Assembly: GCA_002408385.1 (NCBI GenBank)
Contig: DHSB01000076.1
Coordinates: forward strand, 73,112-127,495
From: Myxococcales bacterium UBA5297
GTDB taxonomy: Bacteria > Myxococcota > Myxococcia > Myxococcales > UBA5297
DNA: 54,384 bases
Reading direction: 5' to 3'
The position numbers were made by a program, and so were the translations under genes. Below the pieces are notes generated by a model. It did not search any database, was not told the origin of the DNA, and saw only the letters and a program-made list of their open reading frames with translations. Within the stretch, counting starts at the first letter, position 1. Each line of letters opens with the position of its first letter. Shown piece by piece: positions 8,151 through 16,581 of this stretch.

Positions 8151-9581
8151 ATGGCCCCCGCACCCGCTCGTCCTCCCGGCGATGAAGACCCGGGCGATCT
8201 CGTCGACCTGCAGAAGCTCTGGGACTACCTCGGGCTCGGCCTCGGCGCGCTGAGGCGCCGCCGGCTCCTCGCCTTGGGCTCGTTCCTGCTGGTGATGGCC
8301 GCCGCCCTCGCCGCGGTCGCGATCCTGCCGCGAACCTACCGCGCCGAGACCAAGCTGCTCGCCGAGCGCAACCAGGTGATGCCCTCCCTCGGCAACCCGA
8401 GCCGCACCATCCCGCGGGACGCCGACGCGCCGACCCGCGCCGCCTCCGAGACGGTGCTGCGGCGCGAGAACCTGCTCTCGCTCATCGAGCAGACCGACCT
8501 CGTCGCCGGGTGGGGCCAGAGCCGCACGCCGGTGCTGCGCCTGAAGGACTGGCTGATGACGGCGCTGCGCGGCCCGGCGACCGAGGAGGAGAAGATCGAG
8601 GCGCTGGTCGGCCTGCTCGAGCGCCGGCTCAGCGTGACCATCGGCGAGGGCACCGTGACGCTCGCGGTCGACTGGCCCGAGGCGCACATGGCCTACCGGC
8701 TCGCCGAGACCGCGCAGCAGAACTTCCTCGAGGCGCGCCACGCCGCCGAGATCTCCACCATCTCCGAGACCATCTCCATCCTCGAGTCGCACGCGGCGCG
8801 GGTGCGCGAGGCGATCGCCGGCGACATCGAGCGGGTGCGCCAGGCCCAAGGGCCGCTCAAGAGCCGCGGCCCGCGCTCGGTGCTGCCGCGCCACCGCGCC
8901 CCGACACCCGCCGAGCAGGAGCTCGCGCAGCTCAAGGTGATGCTGCTCGCCAAGCGGCGCGCGCTCACCGACCTCGAGGAGCTCCGGCGCCGCCGCCTCG
9001 CCGAGCTGCACACGCGCCTGGTCGAGCAGCAGGCCACCTACGGCTCGGCGCACCCGGCCATCCGCGACCTGGAGACGAGCATCGGCGCGCTGTCGAAGAG
9101 CTCGCCCCAGATCGCCGAGCTCAAGCGCGAGGAGCAGGCGCTGCTCGCCGAATACCGGGCCCGCGGCGGCACCGACCCGGAGGTCGAGGAGGGGCTCGGC
9201 TCGTCGATCTATCTGCCGGGCGATCCGATGCCCGCGGGCGAATTGCTCGACCCGGCGCTCGACTACGCACAGACGCAGCTTCGCAACTCGGTGCTCAAGT
9301 ACGAGGACCTGATGCATCGAGCCGACTCGGCGCGCATCGAGCTCGACACCGCGCGGGCGGCCTTCAAATACCGCTACAGCGTCGTCACCCCGGCCCAGGT
9401 GCCCAAGGCGCCGGTCAAGCCGCGGGTCGCGGTCCTGCTCGCCGCCGGCTTTGTCGCGAGCGCGCTCTTCGCCCTCTTCGCCGCCATCGCCGCCGAGGTC
9501 CGCGCCGGGCGCATCCACGAGGCCTGGCAGATCCGCCGGCAACTCAAGGTGCCCGTGCTCGCCGAGGTCGAGCGGCCTTGA
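8151..9581 (+). CDS. Wzz/GNVR-type polysaccharide chain-length determinant protein (EpsV-like)
   Basis: A 476-residue inner-membrane polysaccharide co-polymerase. It has an N-terminal cytosolic region, a first transmembrane helix (about 43-61, after R-R-R-R), a long periplasmic part with extended helical/coiled-coil stretches (about 195-330), the C-terminal 'P-A-Q-V-P-K-A-P-V-K-P-R' motif and a second helix. There is no Walker motif, so it lacks a fused BY-kinase domain. It sets chain length by interacting with the Wzy polymerase encoded next. It starts 3 bases after the receiver stop and its stop overlaps the next start, so translation is coupled. Confidence 0.9.
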   Translation: MAPAPARPPGDEDPGDLVDLQKLWDYLGLGLGALRRRRLLALGSFLLVMAAALAAVAILPRTYRAETKLLAERNQVMPSLGNPSRTIPRDADAPTRAASETVLRRENLLSLIEQTDLVAGWGQSRTPVLRLKDWLMTALRGPATEEEKIEALVGLLERRLSVTIGEGTVTLAVDWPEAHMAYRLAETAQQNFLEARHAAEISTISETISILESHAARVREAIAGDIERVRQAQGPLKSRGPRSVLPRHRAPTPAEQELAQLKVMLLAKRRALTDLEELRRRRLAELHTRLVEQQATYGSAHPAIRDLETSIGALSKSSPQIAELKREEQALLAEYRARGGTDPEVEEGLGSSIYLPGDPMPAGELLDPALDYAQTQLRNSVLKYEDLMHRADSARIELDTARAAFKYRYSVVTPAQVPKAPVKPRVAVLLAAGFVASALFALFAAIAAEVRAGRIHEAWQIRRQLKVPVLAEVERP

Positions 9582-11092
9582 GGGGAGGCGAGCTGCGCTT
9601 CGCGCTCCTCGTCGCCGGCGTCGGGCTCGCCACCTGCGCGGCGCTCTTCGTCGGCGCCGGGCACGTGGGCCTCGCGGTCCTCCCGGTCGCGCTCACCGCG
9701 GCGGGCTGGGCCTTGTGGCGCCTGCCGCTGCGCTATCCGGCGTTGCTGCTCTTCGCCTTGGCGATCCTCGTCGAGAACCCGGGCGACCAGCCGGCGGCCG
9801 GCCTCTGGCAGTCGCCGCTCTATCCGCTGGGCCGGCTCGTCTACGAGAACCTGAACAAGGCGACCGGTATCGCCTCGCTGCGCTTCGCGGTCATCGATCT
9901 CGGCATCCTCGCCCTGCTCGCGCTCACCGGGGCGCGGGTCGCCTCGGGCGCCATCCGCTACCGCGGCGCAGGCTGCCTGACCGTCTCGGCCCTCCTCGCC
10001 TTCGCGGCGCTCGTCTGCCTGGAGGCTTGGGGCCTGCTGCGCGGCGGCAGCTTCAAGAACTCGCTCTGGCAGATCCGCCAGCTCGGCTACCTGCCGCTGC
10101 TCACCCTCGCCTTCCAGACCGCCTTTCGCGGCCGGCGCGACCGGGCGCTGCTCGGCGGGCTGCTCCTGCTCGCCGCGGTCTTCAAGACCGGGCTCGGGCT
10201 CTACTTCCTCCACGCGATCTGCGGGCCCCAGGGCATCGTCCCGCCGTACGTGACGACCCACGGCGACACGGTGCTCTTCGTCGCCGCGGTGATGATCGCC
10301 CTCACCTTCCTCTACGAGCGGCGCAGCCCGCAGGCGCTGCTGCTCGCGCTGGGGATCGTCCTCGTCGTCGGCGAGGGGATCATCATCAACGACCGGCGCC
10401 TCGCCCACGCCGCGCTCATTGCGGGCCTGGTGACCGGCTACCTGCTCATCCCGCGCTCGCCGCGAAAGCGCGCGCTGGGCCGCGTGGTGCTCTGCTCGCT
10501 GCCGTTCCTGATCGCCTACGGGGTCGTCGGCTGGCGGTCGGCCAAGCCCATCTTCTCGCCGGTCCAGACGGTGCGCTCGATGTTCGTCGAGCAGGAGGAC
10601 CGCTCGACGGATGCGCGAGACATCGAGAACTACAACCTGATGCGCACGATGCGCGGCAACCTGCTGCTCGGCACCGGCTTCGGCCACGAGTACGCCGAGC
10701 TGAACCGCGCCGACGACATCTCGCAGATCTTCGAGCAGTACCGCTACATCCCGCACAACAGCCTGCTGGGGCTGTGGGCCTTCAGCGGGCTCGTCGGCTT
10801 CACGCTGCTCTGGATGCCGCTGCTGGTCGCGGTCTTCCTCGCCGCGCGCAGCTATCGGCGCGCCGCGCGCCCGCTCGATCGGGCCGCGGCGCTCACGGCG
10901 ATCTCGGTGGTCATCGTCTACGCGCTGCAGGCCTACGGCGACATGGGGCTGCAGAGCTGGGAAGGGCTCTTCATCACCGCAGCCGCGCTCGGGGTCGCGG
11001 GCAGGCTCGCCGACGAGACGGGCGCCTGGCCGCGGACGCAGGCCCGCGCCGCCTCGACCGGCGCGGAGAACCAGGAGGGCTGCCCGGCATGA
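9578..11092 (+). CDS. O-antigen ligase / Wzy-type polymerase membrane protein
   Basis: A 504-residue membrane protein with about ten to twelve hydrophobic segments. It has a large periplasmic loop ending in a 'G-T-G-F-G-H-E-Y' region followed by 'I-P-H-N-S-L-L-G-L-W', the H-N-S pattern typical of the Wzy_C/O-antigen ligase family. It would polymerise or ligate repeat units at the periplasmic face. I assign TTG 9578, which overlaps the previous stop (T-TGA), because no ATG or GTG lies near the first helix; this start is the weakest point. It ends in an ATGA overlap with the next gene. Confidence 0.85.
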   Translation: MRGGELRFALLVAGVGLATCAALFVGAGHVGLAVLPVALTAAGWALWRLPLRYPALLLFALAILVENPGDQPAAGLWQSPLYPLGRLVYENLNKATGIASLRFAVIDLGILALLALTGARVASGAIRYRGAGCLTVSALLAFAALVCLEAWGLLRGGSFKNSLWQIRQLGYLPLLTLAFQTAFRGRRDRALLGGLLLLAAVFKTGLGLYFLHAICGPQGIVPPYVTTHGDTVLFVAAVMIALTFLYERRSPQALLLALGIVLVVGEGIIINDRRLAHAALIAGLVTGYLLIPRSPRKRALGRVVLCSLPFLIAYGVVGWRSAKPIFSPVQTVRSMFVEQEDRSTDARDIENYNLMRTMRGNLLLGTGFGHEYAELNRADDISQIFEQYRYIPHNSLLGLWAFSGLVGFTLLWMPLLVAVFLAARSYRRAARPLDRAAALTAISVVIVYALQAYGDMGLQSWEGLFITAAALGVAGRLADETGAWPRTQARAASTGAENQEGCPA

Positions 11093-12282
11093 TCGTCCTC
11101 GACGCGGCGCTGCTGCTGCTCGCCCTCCCCGTCCTCTTCGTCTGCGGCTACCTTGGCCTGCTTGCGCTGCTCTCGGCGCGAGTCAGTCCTCCGCCCGCGG
11201 TCGCGCCGACAGCGCGCTTCGACTTCCTCGTCCCCGCGCACGACGAGGAGGGCGGCATCGCCCGCACCGTCCGCAGCCTGCTCGCGGTCGACTACCCGGC
11301 CGAGCTGCGGCGGGTGGTGGTCGTCGCCGACAACTGCTCGGACAGGACGGCCGAGCGCGCGCGACAGGCCGGAGCGCGGGTCATCGAGCGCAGGGATCCC
11401 GAGCGGCGAGGCAAGGGCCACGCGCTCGCCCTCGCCTTCGAGCACAGCCTGCAGGAGGGCTTCGCCGACGCGGTCGTCGTCGTCGACGCAGACACGGTCG
11501 TCGCCCCGAACCTTCCGAGGGCTTTCGCGGCGCACCTCGCGGCGGGCGCGCAGGCGATGCAGGCCGAGTACGGGGTGCTCAACCCCGAGGCCTCGTGGCG
11601 CACGCGGCTGCTGACCATCGCCCTCGCGCTCTTCCACGACGTGCGCTCCCGCGCACGAGAGCGGCTCCGGGTCTCCTGCGGGCTGCGCGGCAACGGGATG
11701 TGCTTCTCGGCGCGGCTGCTGCGCGAGGTGCCGTACGACGCCTTCAGCGTGGTCGAGGATCTCGAACACGGCCTCACGCTCGGGCGGGCGGGCCACCGGG
11801 TCCACTACGTCGGCGAGACACGCGTGCTCGGGGAGATGGCCTCACGCGCGCAGACCTCGCGCTCGCAGCGGCGACGCTGGGAGAGCGGCCGGCGCGACTT
11901 CGCCCGGCGCGAGGGGCCGGCGCTGCTGCACGAGGGGCTCGTGAGGCGCGACCCGGTCCTCTTCGACCTCGGGCTCGACGTCCTGGTGCCGCCGCTGAGC
12001 CGGGTGGCCGCGCTCTGTCTGGCGGGCCTCGCCGCGGCGGGGCTCGGGACCTTGGCGGCGGGCCGCGCCCTGTTCGCGCTCTGGCCCTGGAGCCTCGCCA
12101 CGCTGCTGCTGGTCGCCTACGTCGTGCGGGGCTGGCAGGTCTCGGGCTCGGGCGCGCGTGGGCTTCTCGATCTGGCGTGCGCACCGCTCTACGCGCTCTG
12201 GAAGCTGACGCTGCTGCGCCGCCGGCCCGGCGAGAGCGGCACCCGCTGGATCCGCACGACGCGGGAGGGAGGGACCCGGTGA
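11089..12282 (+). CDS. Membrane glycosyltransferase family 2 (processive type)
   Basis: A 397-residue enzyme with an N-terminal hydrophobic segment, a GT-A catalytic domain and C-terminal helices. Motifs are F-L-V-P-A-H-D-E-E (nucleotide-sugar binding), V-V-D-A-D-T (DxD), V-V-E-D-L-E-H (acceptor-activating Asp) and Q-R-R-R-W (the Q/RxxRW motif of processive GT2 enzymes such as hyaluronan or cellulose synthase relatives). It probably adds sugars to lipid-linked repeat units on the cytoplasmic face. CAGGAGGG precedes ATG 11089, which overlaps the upstream TGA. The EpsU glycosyltransferase of M. xanthus is a possible counterpart. Confidence 0.92.
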   Translation: MIVLDAALLLLALPVLFVCGYLGLLALLSARVSPPPAVAPTARFDFLVPAHDEEGGIARTVRSLLAVDYPAELRRVVVVADNCSDRTAERARQAGARVIERRDPERRGKGHALALAFEHSLQEGFADAVVVVDADTVVAPNLPRAFAAHLAAGAQAMQAEYGVLNPEASWRTRLLTIALALFHDVRSRARERLRVSCGLRGNGMCFSARLLREVPYDAFSVVEDLEHGLTLGRAGHRVHYVGETRVLGEMASRAQTSRSQRRRWESGRRDFARREGPALLHEGLVRRDPVLFDLGLDVLVPPLSRVAALCLAGLAAAGLGTLAAGRALFALWPWSLATLLLVAYVVRGWQVSGSGARGLLDLACAPLYALWKLTLLRRRPGESGTRWIRTTREGGTR

Positions 12283-12827
12283 CCTGGCGCAACCTGCTGC
12301 GACCTTCGACCCTTGCGGCCGGGCGGGCGCCGTCGCGCTCGCGCGCGAACGTGGTGCCCGAGGTGCGCGGCGACGAATCGTGGCTCGAGCAGGACGGCCT
12401 GCCGCCGCGCGCGCTGCAGCAGCTCTGGTTCGCGACCCTGCGCTCCGAGTGGCGCTCGCTGGTGATCGTCCCGGCGCACGCGAACGGCTCGGCGCTTCCG
12501 GTCGCAAGAGCGCTCGCCGCGGTGGGCGCGGTGCACCTGGGCTCTGCGGTCGAGGTGGTCGACGGCGGCCGCATCTCGTTGGAGGGCGCGAGCGCGGTAG
12601 CGCATCAGATGCGGGCGAAGGTGGCGGCCGGCGCCCGGGCGATAGTGCCGGTCGACCCGCTGGTCACGAGCCTCGCGGGCCTGCCGATTGCGCTCGCCGC
12701 CGACGCGGTGCTCGTCGCGGTCGCGCTCGGGCTCGGGGACCTGCGCTCGGCGCGCAAGACGCTCGAGCTGCTGGGCGAAGGGAAGGTCCTCGGCGCGGTC
12801 GCGATTCGGCCAGCGAGGGCGCGATGA
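12279..12827 (+). CDS. BY-kinase/CpsD-like protein lacking the Walker A motif
   Basis: A 182-residue protein from GTG 12279, which overlaps the previous stop. The C-terminal half follows the pattern of CpsD/CapB bacterial tyrosine kinases: 'I-V-P-V-D-P-L-V-T-S-L-A-G-L-P-I-A-L-A-A-D-A' resembles the Walker A' segment with its Asp, and 'L-G-A-V-A-I-R-P' the 'G-V-V-L-N' strand. Where the P-loop GxxGxGKT should be, it reads A-H-A-N-G-S-A-L-P-V-A, without Gly-Lys-Thr. There is no Tyr cluster at the C-terminus. It is therefore probably a non-catalytic relative that could modulate the Wzz-type protein, which itself lacks a kinase. The assignment is by pattern only. Confidence 0.55.
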   Translation: MTWRNLLRPSTLAAGRAPSRSRANVVPEVRGDESWLEQDGLPPRALQQLWFATLRSEWRSLVIVPAHANGSALPVARALAAVGAVHLGSAVEVVDGGRISLEGASAVAHQMRAKVAAGARAIVPVDPLVTSLAGLPIALAADAVLVAVALGLGDLRSARKTLELLGEGKVLGAVAIRPARAR

Positions 12828-14464
12828 GCGGCCCGCGCGCCAGCGTCGTCGTCGCCACCTACAACCGGCCCGGGCCTCTGCTGCGCTTGCTCGGCCAGCT
12901 CGGGGAGCAGTCGCTGCCTGCCGGGAGCTACGAGGTGATCGTCGTCGACGACGGCTCGGCCGAGCCTGTCGCGCCGCGCCTGATGGCGACCCCTTTCCCC
13001 TTCGCGCTCCGGGCCGAGACCCAGCCGAACGCCGGCGCCGCCGCGGCCCGCCACCGCGGCGCCCTCGCGGCCCGCGGCGAGGTCCTGGTCATCGTCGACG
13101 ACGACATGCAGGTGACGCCGGACTTCCTCGAGAGGCACCTCGCGCTCCACCCGCCGGGCACCCGGCGCGTCGTGCTCGGGCGCATCGCGGCCGACCCGGC
13201 GGCGCGGATGCCGCTGTTCGAGCGCTGGCACGCGCGGATGCTCGACGACCTGGCCGAAGGGGTGAGCGGCGGGCGGCTGAAGCCGCGCGGCAACCACCTC
13301 TACACGGGCAACGTCTCGCTGCGCCGGGAGGACTACCTCGCCGTCGGCGGCTTCGATCCTTCGCTCGGCCACTCCGAGGACGCGGAGCTGGGCTTGAGGC
13401 TCGAGAAGGCGGGCGTGAGCTTCGTCTTCAGCGAGGAGGCGCGCAGCCTCCACGGCTCGGACCACGCGAGCCTCGACGCCTGGCGCCGACGCGCCTTTCT
13501 CTACGGCGTCTTCGACCACCGCATCGGCCGCAAGCACCCGGAGCTCGCGCACGCGAGCCCCTGGCGCTTCCTCTTCGAGCTCAACCCGGTCTCGCGCCCG
13601 CTGATGGCGGCGACGCTGCTCGCGCCCGGGGCGGCGCGTCCGCTGGCCGCCCTCGCCTATCGCGCCGCCGCGCTGTGCGACCGGCTCGGTTTGGAGTCGC
13701 CGGCGATGGCCGGGACGACGCTCGCCTACGGGCTCGACTACTTCCGCGGGCTGCGCAGCGACGCCGGCCGGCTCACCGCGGCCGCTCGCGAGCTCGGCGC
13801 CTTCCTCGCGACGGACGGAGGACCGCTGCCCGAACGCCTGCGCGCGCCGCTCTCGGCGCTCGCACGGATGCGCAGCGCGGTGCGCGCCGACCACGAGGCG
13901 ATGCTGCGCAACGGGTCGAAGTACGGCCACCCCGAGCCCGGCGGCGCGCTCGGCGCGGACCTGGTGCAGAAGATCGGCTTCCAACTCCTCGCCGCCTGCC
14001 GGCTGATGCAGGCCCTGCGCGAGGCGGAGCTGCCCCTCGGCGTGAAGCTCGTCTCGCGGCTCGTGCGCCACCTCTACGGCTCGGACGTGCACTGGGACGC
14101 GCGCATCGAGCCCGGGGTGACGGTGGTGCACGGGATGGGGCTCGCGATCAGCCGCGCGGCCGTCATCGGCGCCGGCTGCATCCTCTTCCAGAACGTGACT
14201 TTGGGGATGGGGATCGATCCGGTGACGCGCCAGACCGGCGCGCCGAGGCTCGAGGCGGACGTCCACGTCGGGCCGGGGGCGACGCTGCTCGGGCCGATCG
14301 TCGTCGGCCGCGGCTCGAAGGTGATGGCCGGGGTCGTGCTCACCGAGTCGGTGCCGCCGGGCTCGCTCGTCGATGCGCCCAGGCCCGAGGTACGGCCGAG
14401 GGTGCACGCGAGGCAGGAGACGGCTGAGCGCGCGGTCGCACCGATCGACTCGAAATCGGGGTGA
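12824..14464 (+). CDS. Bifunctional glycosyltransferase 2 - serine-acetyltransferase-like fusion
   Basis: A 546-residue protein from ATG 12824 (ATGA overlap). Residues 1 to about 290 are a GT2 domain: S-V-V-V-A-T-Y-N-R-P, V-V-D-D-G-S, I-V-D-D-D-M-Q (DxD) and G-H-S-E-D-A-E-L-G-L-R (ED motif). Residues about 360-530 resemble serine O-acetyltransferase, with a helical lead-in and left-handed beta-helix hexapeptides: 'P-G-V-T-V-V-H-G-M-G-L-A-I-S', 'I-G-A-G-C-I-L-F-Q-N-V-T-L-G' with its catalytic-type His, and 'V-G-P-G-A-T-L-L-G-P-I'. In M. xanthus, EpsC (SAT-like) and the eps glycosyltransferases are separate proteins, so this is a fusion. It likely adds and acetylates a sugar. Confidence 0.88.
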   Translation: MSGPRASVVVATYNRPGPLLRLLGQLGEQSLPAGSYEVIVVDDGSAEPVAPRLMATPFPFALRAETQPNAGAAAARHRGALAARGEVLVIVDDDMQVTPDFLERHLALHPPGTRRVVLGRIAADPAARMPLFERWHARMLDDLAEGVSGGRLKPRGNHLYTGNVSLRREDYLAVGGFDPSLGHSEDAELGLRLEKAGVSFVFSEEARSLHGSDHASLDAWRRRAFLYGVFDHRIGRKHPELAHASPWRFLFELNPVSRPLMAATLLAPGAARPLAALAYRAAALCDRLGLESPAMAGTTLAYGLDYFRGLRSDAGRLTAAARELGAFLATDGGPLPERLRAPLSALARMRSAVRADHEAMLRNGSKYGHPEPGGALGADLVQKIGFQLLAACRLMQALREAELPLGVKLVSRLVRHLYGSDVHWDARIEPGVTVVHGMGLAISRAAVIGAGCILFQNVTLGMGIDPVTRQTGAPRLEADVHVGPGATLLGPIVVGRGSKVMAGVVLTESVPPGSLVDAPRPEVRPRVHARQETAERAVAPIDSKSG

Positions 14465-14487
14465 GGTGGGCGATGGAGGGGCCATCG

Positions 14488-16578
14488 ATGCTGACCTACG
14501 TGCTCACGGCGCTGCTGGCGGCGGTGCCGTCGGCGCAGGAGCCGGGCCCAGCGCCGGCGCCCGACGCGGTCGTCTACGACGGCGAGCTGCGCAACGGCTG
14601 GCAGGACTGGGGCTGGTCACCGCGCGAGCTGGGCAAGGGTCCGGCGCAGCTCGATTTGGCCGGCTATGGCGGCTGGATCCTCGCCAACCCGGGCTTCTCC
14701 GGCGAATTCGGCGCGCTCGTCTTCCGCTTCCGCGCCTCGGAGCGGTTCGGCGAGGCGCTCGAGGTGCGGCTCGACGCGCCGGTCGCGCAGCCGTTTCCGC
14801 GCGTGCGCCCGGGAATGGCGCATCGGCGCGTGCTCGAGGACGGCTGGCAGGAGATCCGCGTCCCGATGCAGGAGCTCAACCCCGACGGCCGACGCTTCGA
14901 CCGCATCCTCTTCCACGCCGCGCTCGACGTTCGGGAAGCCCAGGTGGAGATCGACCGGGTCCGCCTCGAGCCGGCGGGCGGCGAGCAGAACGAGGCTCCT
15001 GCGCCCGAGAAGCGCGGCGCCCTGCTGCACATCGACCTGAAGGCCCCGGGCCATCGGATCAGCCCGCTGATCTACGGCATCGCGTTCGACCCGCGGCTCG
15101 ACGGGCGTGACTCGCACCAGTGGACGCTGGGGGCGACGGCGCGCCGCTGGGGCGGCAACCCGAGCTCGCGCTACAACTGGCGGCTCGGCAACGCGTGGAA
15201 CACGGCGAGCGACTGGTTCTTTCGCAACGTGGATTACACCGGCGTCCCGGGCTTCACCTACCAGCGCTTCCTCGACTCTGGCCTCGAGCGCGGCCTGGCG
15301 AGCGCGCTCACCGTGCCGATTCTCGGCTGGACCGCCAAGGACACCCGCTCCTTCTCCTTCCCCATCTCGAAGTTCGGCCCGCAGCGGCGCACCGACCCGG
15401 ACTTTCCCGACGCCGGCGACGGCTATTCGCCGTCGGGGAGCCCGCTGATGCCCGGACCGGCGAGCGGCACGAGCGTCGAGGCGCCGCCGGAGAGCATCGG
15501 CGAGTGGATCGCGGCGATTCGCGCCCGCGACGAGCAGCGCGGCCGCCGCAGCGTGCGGATGTACATCCTCGACAACGAGCCGATGCTCTGGAGCTCGACC
15601 CACCGCGACGTCCACCCCGAGCCGGTGGGCTACGACGAGCTGCTGCAGCGCACCGTCGACTACGCCACGGCTATCCGGAAGGCCGACCCGAAGGCGGTCA
15701 TCGCCGGGCCTGCGCTGTGGGGCTGGCCGGCCTACTTCTACTCGGCCAAGGATGCGGCCGCGGGCTTCGTCGTCAGCCCCGACCGGACCGCGCACGGCGG
15801 CGAGCCGCTGCTCGCCTGGTACCTGCGCAAGCTCGAGGAGCACCGCAAGCGCACCGGGACGCGGCTGCTCGACGTGGTCGACGTGCACTTCTACCCGCAG
15901 GCGAGCGGCATGGGCGTGGGCCCGGAGGGCGACACCTCGCCCGAGGCCTGCGCGCGGCGAATCCGCGCGACCCGCGCGCTCTGGGACCCGAGCTATGTCG
16001 ACGAGTCGTGGATTGGCGAGCCGGTGCGGCTCATCCCGCGCCTGCGCGAGTGGGTCGCGCAGAACGCACCCGGGCTCGGGCTCTCGATAGGCGAGTACAA
16101 CTTCGGGGCCGAGGGCCACCTCTGCGGCGGGCTCGCGCTCGCCGAGGCGCTCGGCCAGTTCGGCGAGCAGCGGCTCGATGCCGCGTTCTACTGGACCTAC
16201 CCCGCGGCCGACTCGCCCGCCTACTGGGCCTTCCGCGCCTTTCGCGACTACGACGGCAAGGGTGCGCGCTTCCTCGACGTCTCGCTGCCTACGGTCTCGA
16301 CCGAGGGCGTCTCGCTCTTCGCCTCGACCGACGAGCAACGCCGACGGGTCGTCGCCGTCGCGCTCAACCTCCAGCCGGCGGCGCACGTAGGCGCCGCGCT
16401 GGAGCTCTCCGGTTGCGGCCGCATCGGGCGCGGCCGCGCCTTCGCCTTCGGGCCCCAGAGCGGGCGGCTCGAGGAGACCGCGGCGCCGGCCTTCGAGGGC
16501 TGCACCGTGCGCCAACCGCTGCCGCCCTATTCGCTCACCGTGCTCGAGCTGGAGCTCGCCAAGGCCGCGAAGGAGTAG
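14488..16578 (+). CDS. Secreted glycoside hydrolase family 44 (EpsB-like endoglucanase)
   Basis: A 696-residue exported GH44 enzyme. It has a signal peptide (about 1-16), an N-terminal beta-sandwich carbohydrate-binding-like region (about 25-170) and the catalytic barrel with its beta domain (about 190-690). The acid/base Glu lies in I-L-D-N-E-P-M-L-W-S-S-T-H (about residue 364) and the nucleophile Glu in S-I-G-E-Y-N-F-G (about residue 536). GH44 enzymes cut beta-1,4-glucan or xyloglucan. In an exopolysaccharide operon it would trim or release polymer, as proposed for EpsB. ATG 14488 was chosen for its signal peptide and the GGAGGGG before it; GTG 14461, overlapping the previous stop, is the in-frame alternative. 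Confidence 0.9.
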   Translation: MLTYVLTALLAAVPSAQEPGPAPAPDAVVYDGELRNGWQDWGWSPRELGKGPAQLDLAGYGGWILANPGFSGEFGALVFRFRASERFGEALEVRLDAPVAQPFPRVRPGMAHRRVLEDGWQEIRVPMQELNPDGRRFDRILFHAALDVREAQVEIDRVRLEPAGGEQNEAPAPEKRGALLHIDLKAPGHRISPLIYGIAFDPRLDGRDSHQWTLGATARRWGGNPSSRYNWRLGNAWNTASDWFFRNVDYTGVPGFTYQRFLDSGLERGLASALTVPILGWTAKDTRSFSFPISKFGPQRRTDPDFPDAGDGYSPSGSPLMPGPASGTSVEAPPESIGEWIAAIRARDEQRGRRSVRMYILDNEPMLWSSTHRDVHPEPVGYDELLQRTVDYATAIRKADPKAVIAGPALWGWPAYFYSAKDAAAGFVVSPDRTAHGGEPLLAWYLRKLEEHRKRTGTRLLDVVDVHFYPQASGMGVGPEGDTSPEACARRIRATRALWDPSYVDESWIGEPVRLIPRLREWVAQNAPGLGLSIGEYNFGAEGHLCGGLALAEALGQFGEQRLDAAFYWTYPAADSPAYWAFRAFRDYDGKGARFLDVSLPTVSTEGVSLFASTDEQRRRVVAVALNLQPAAHVGAALELSGCGRIGRGRAFAFGPQSGRLEETAAPAFEGCTVRQPLPPYSLTVLELELAKAAKE

Positions 16579-16581
16579 ACG

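Noticed and set aside
7692..9542. 616-codon minus-strand frame opposite the chain-length protein gene
   Set aside because: Antisense to an operon with clear motifs and coupling; no recognisable domain.
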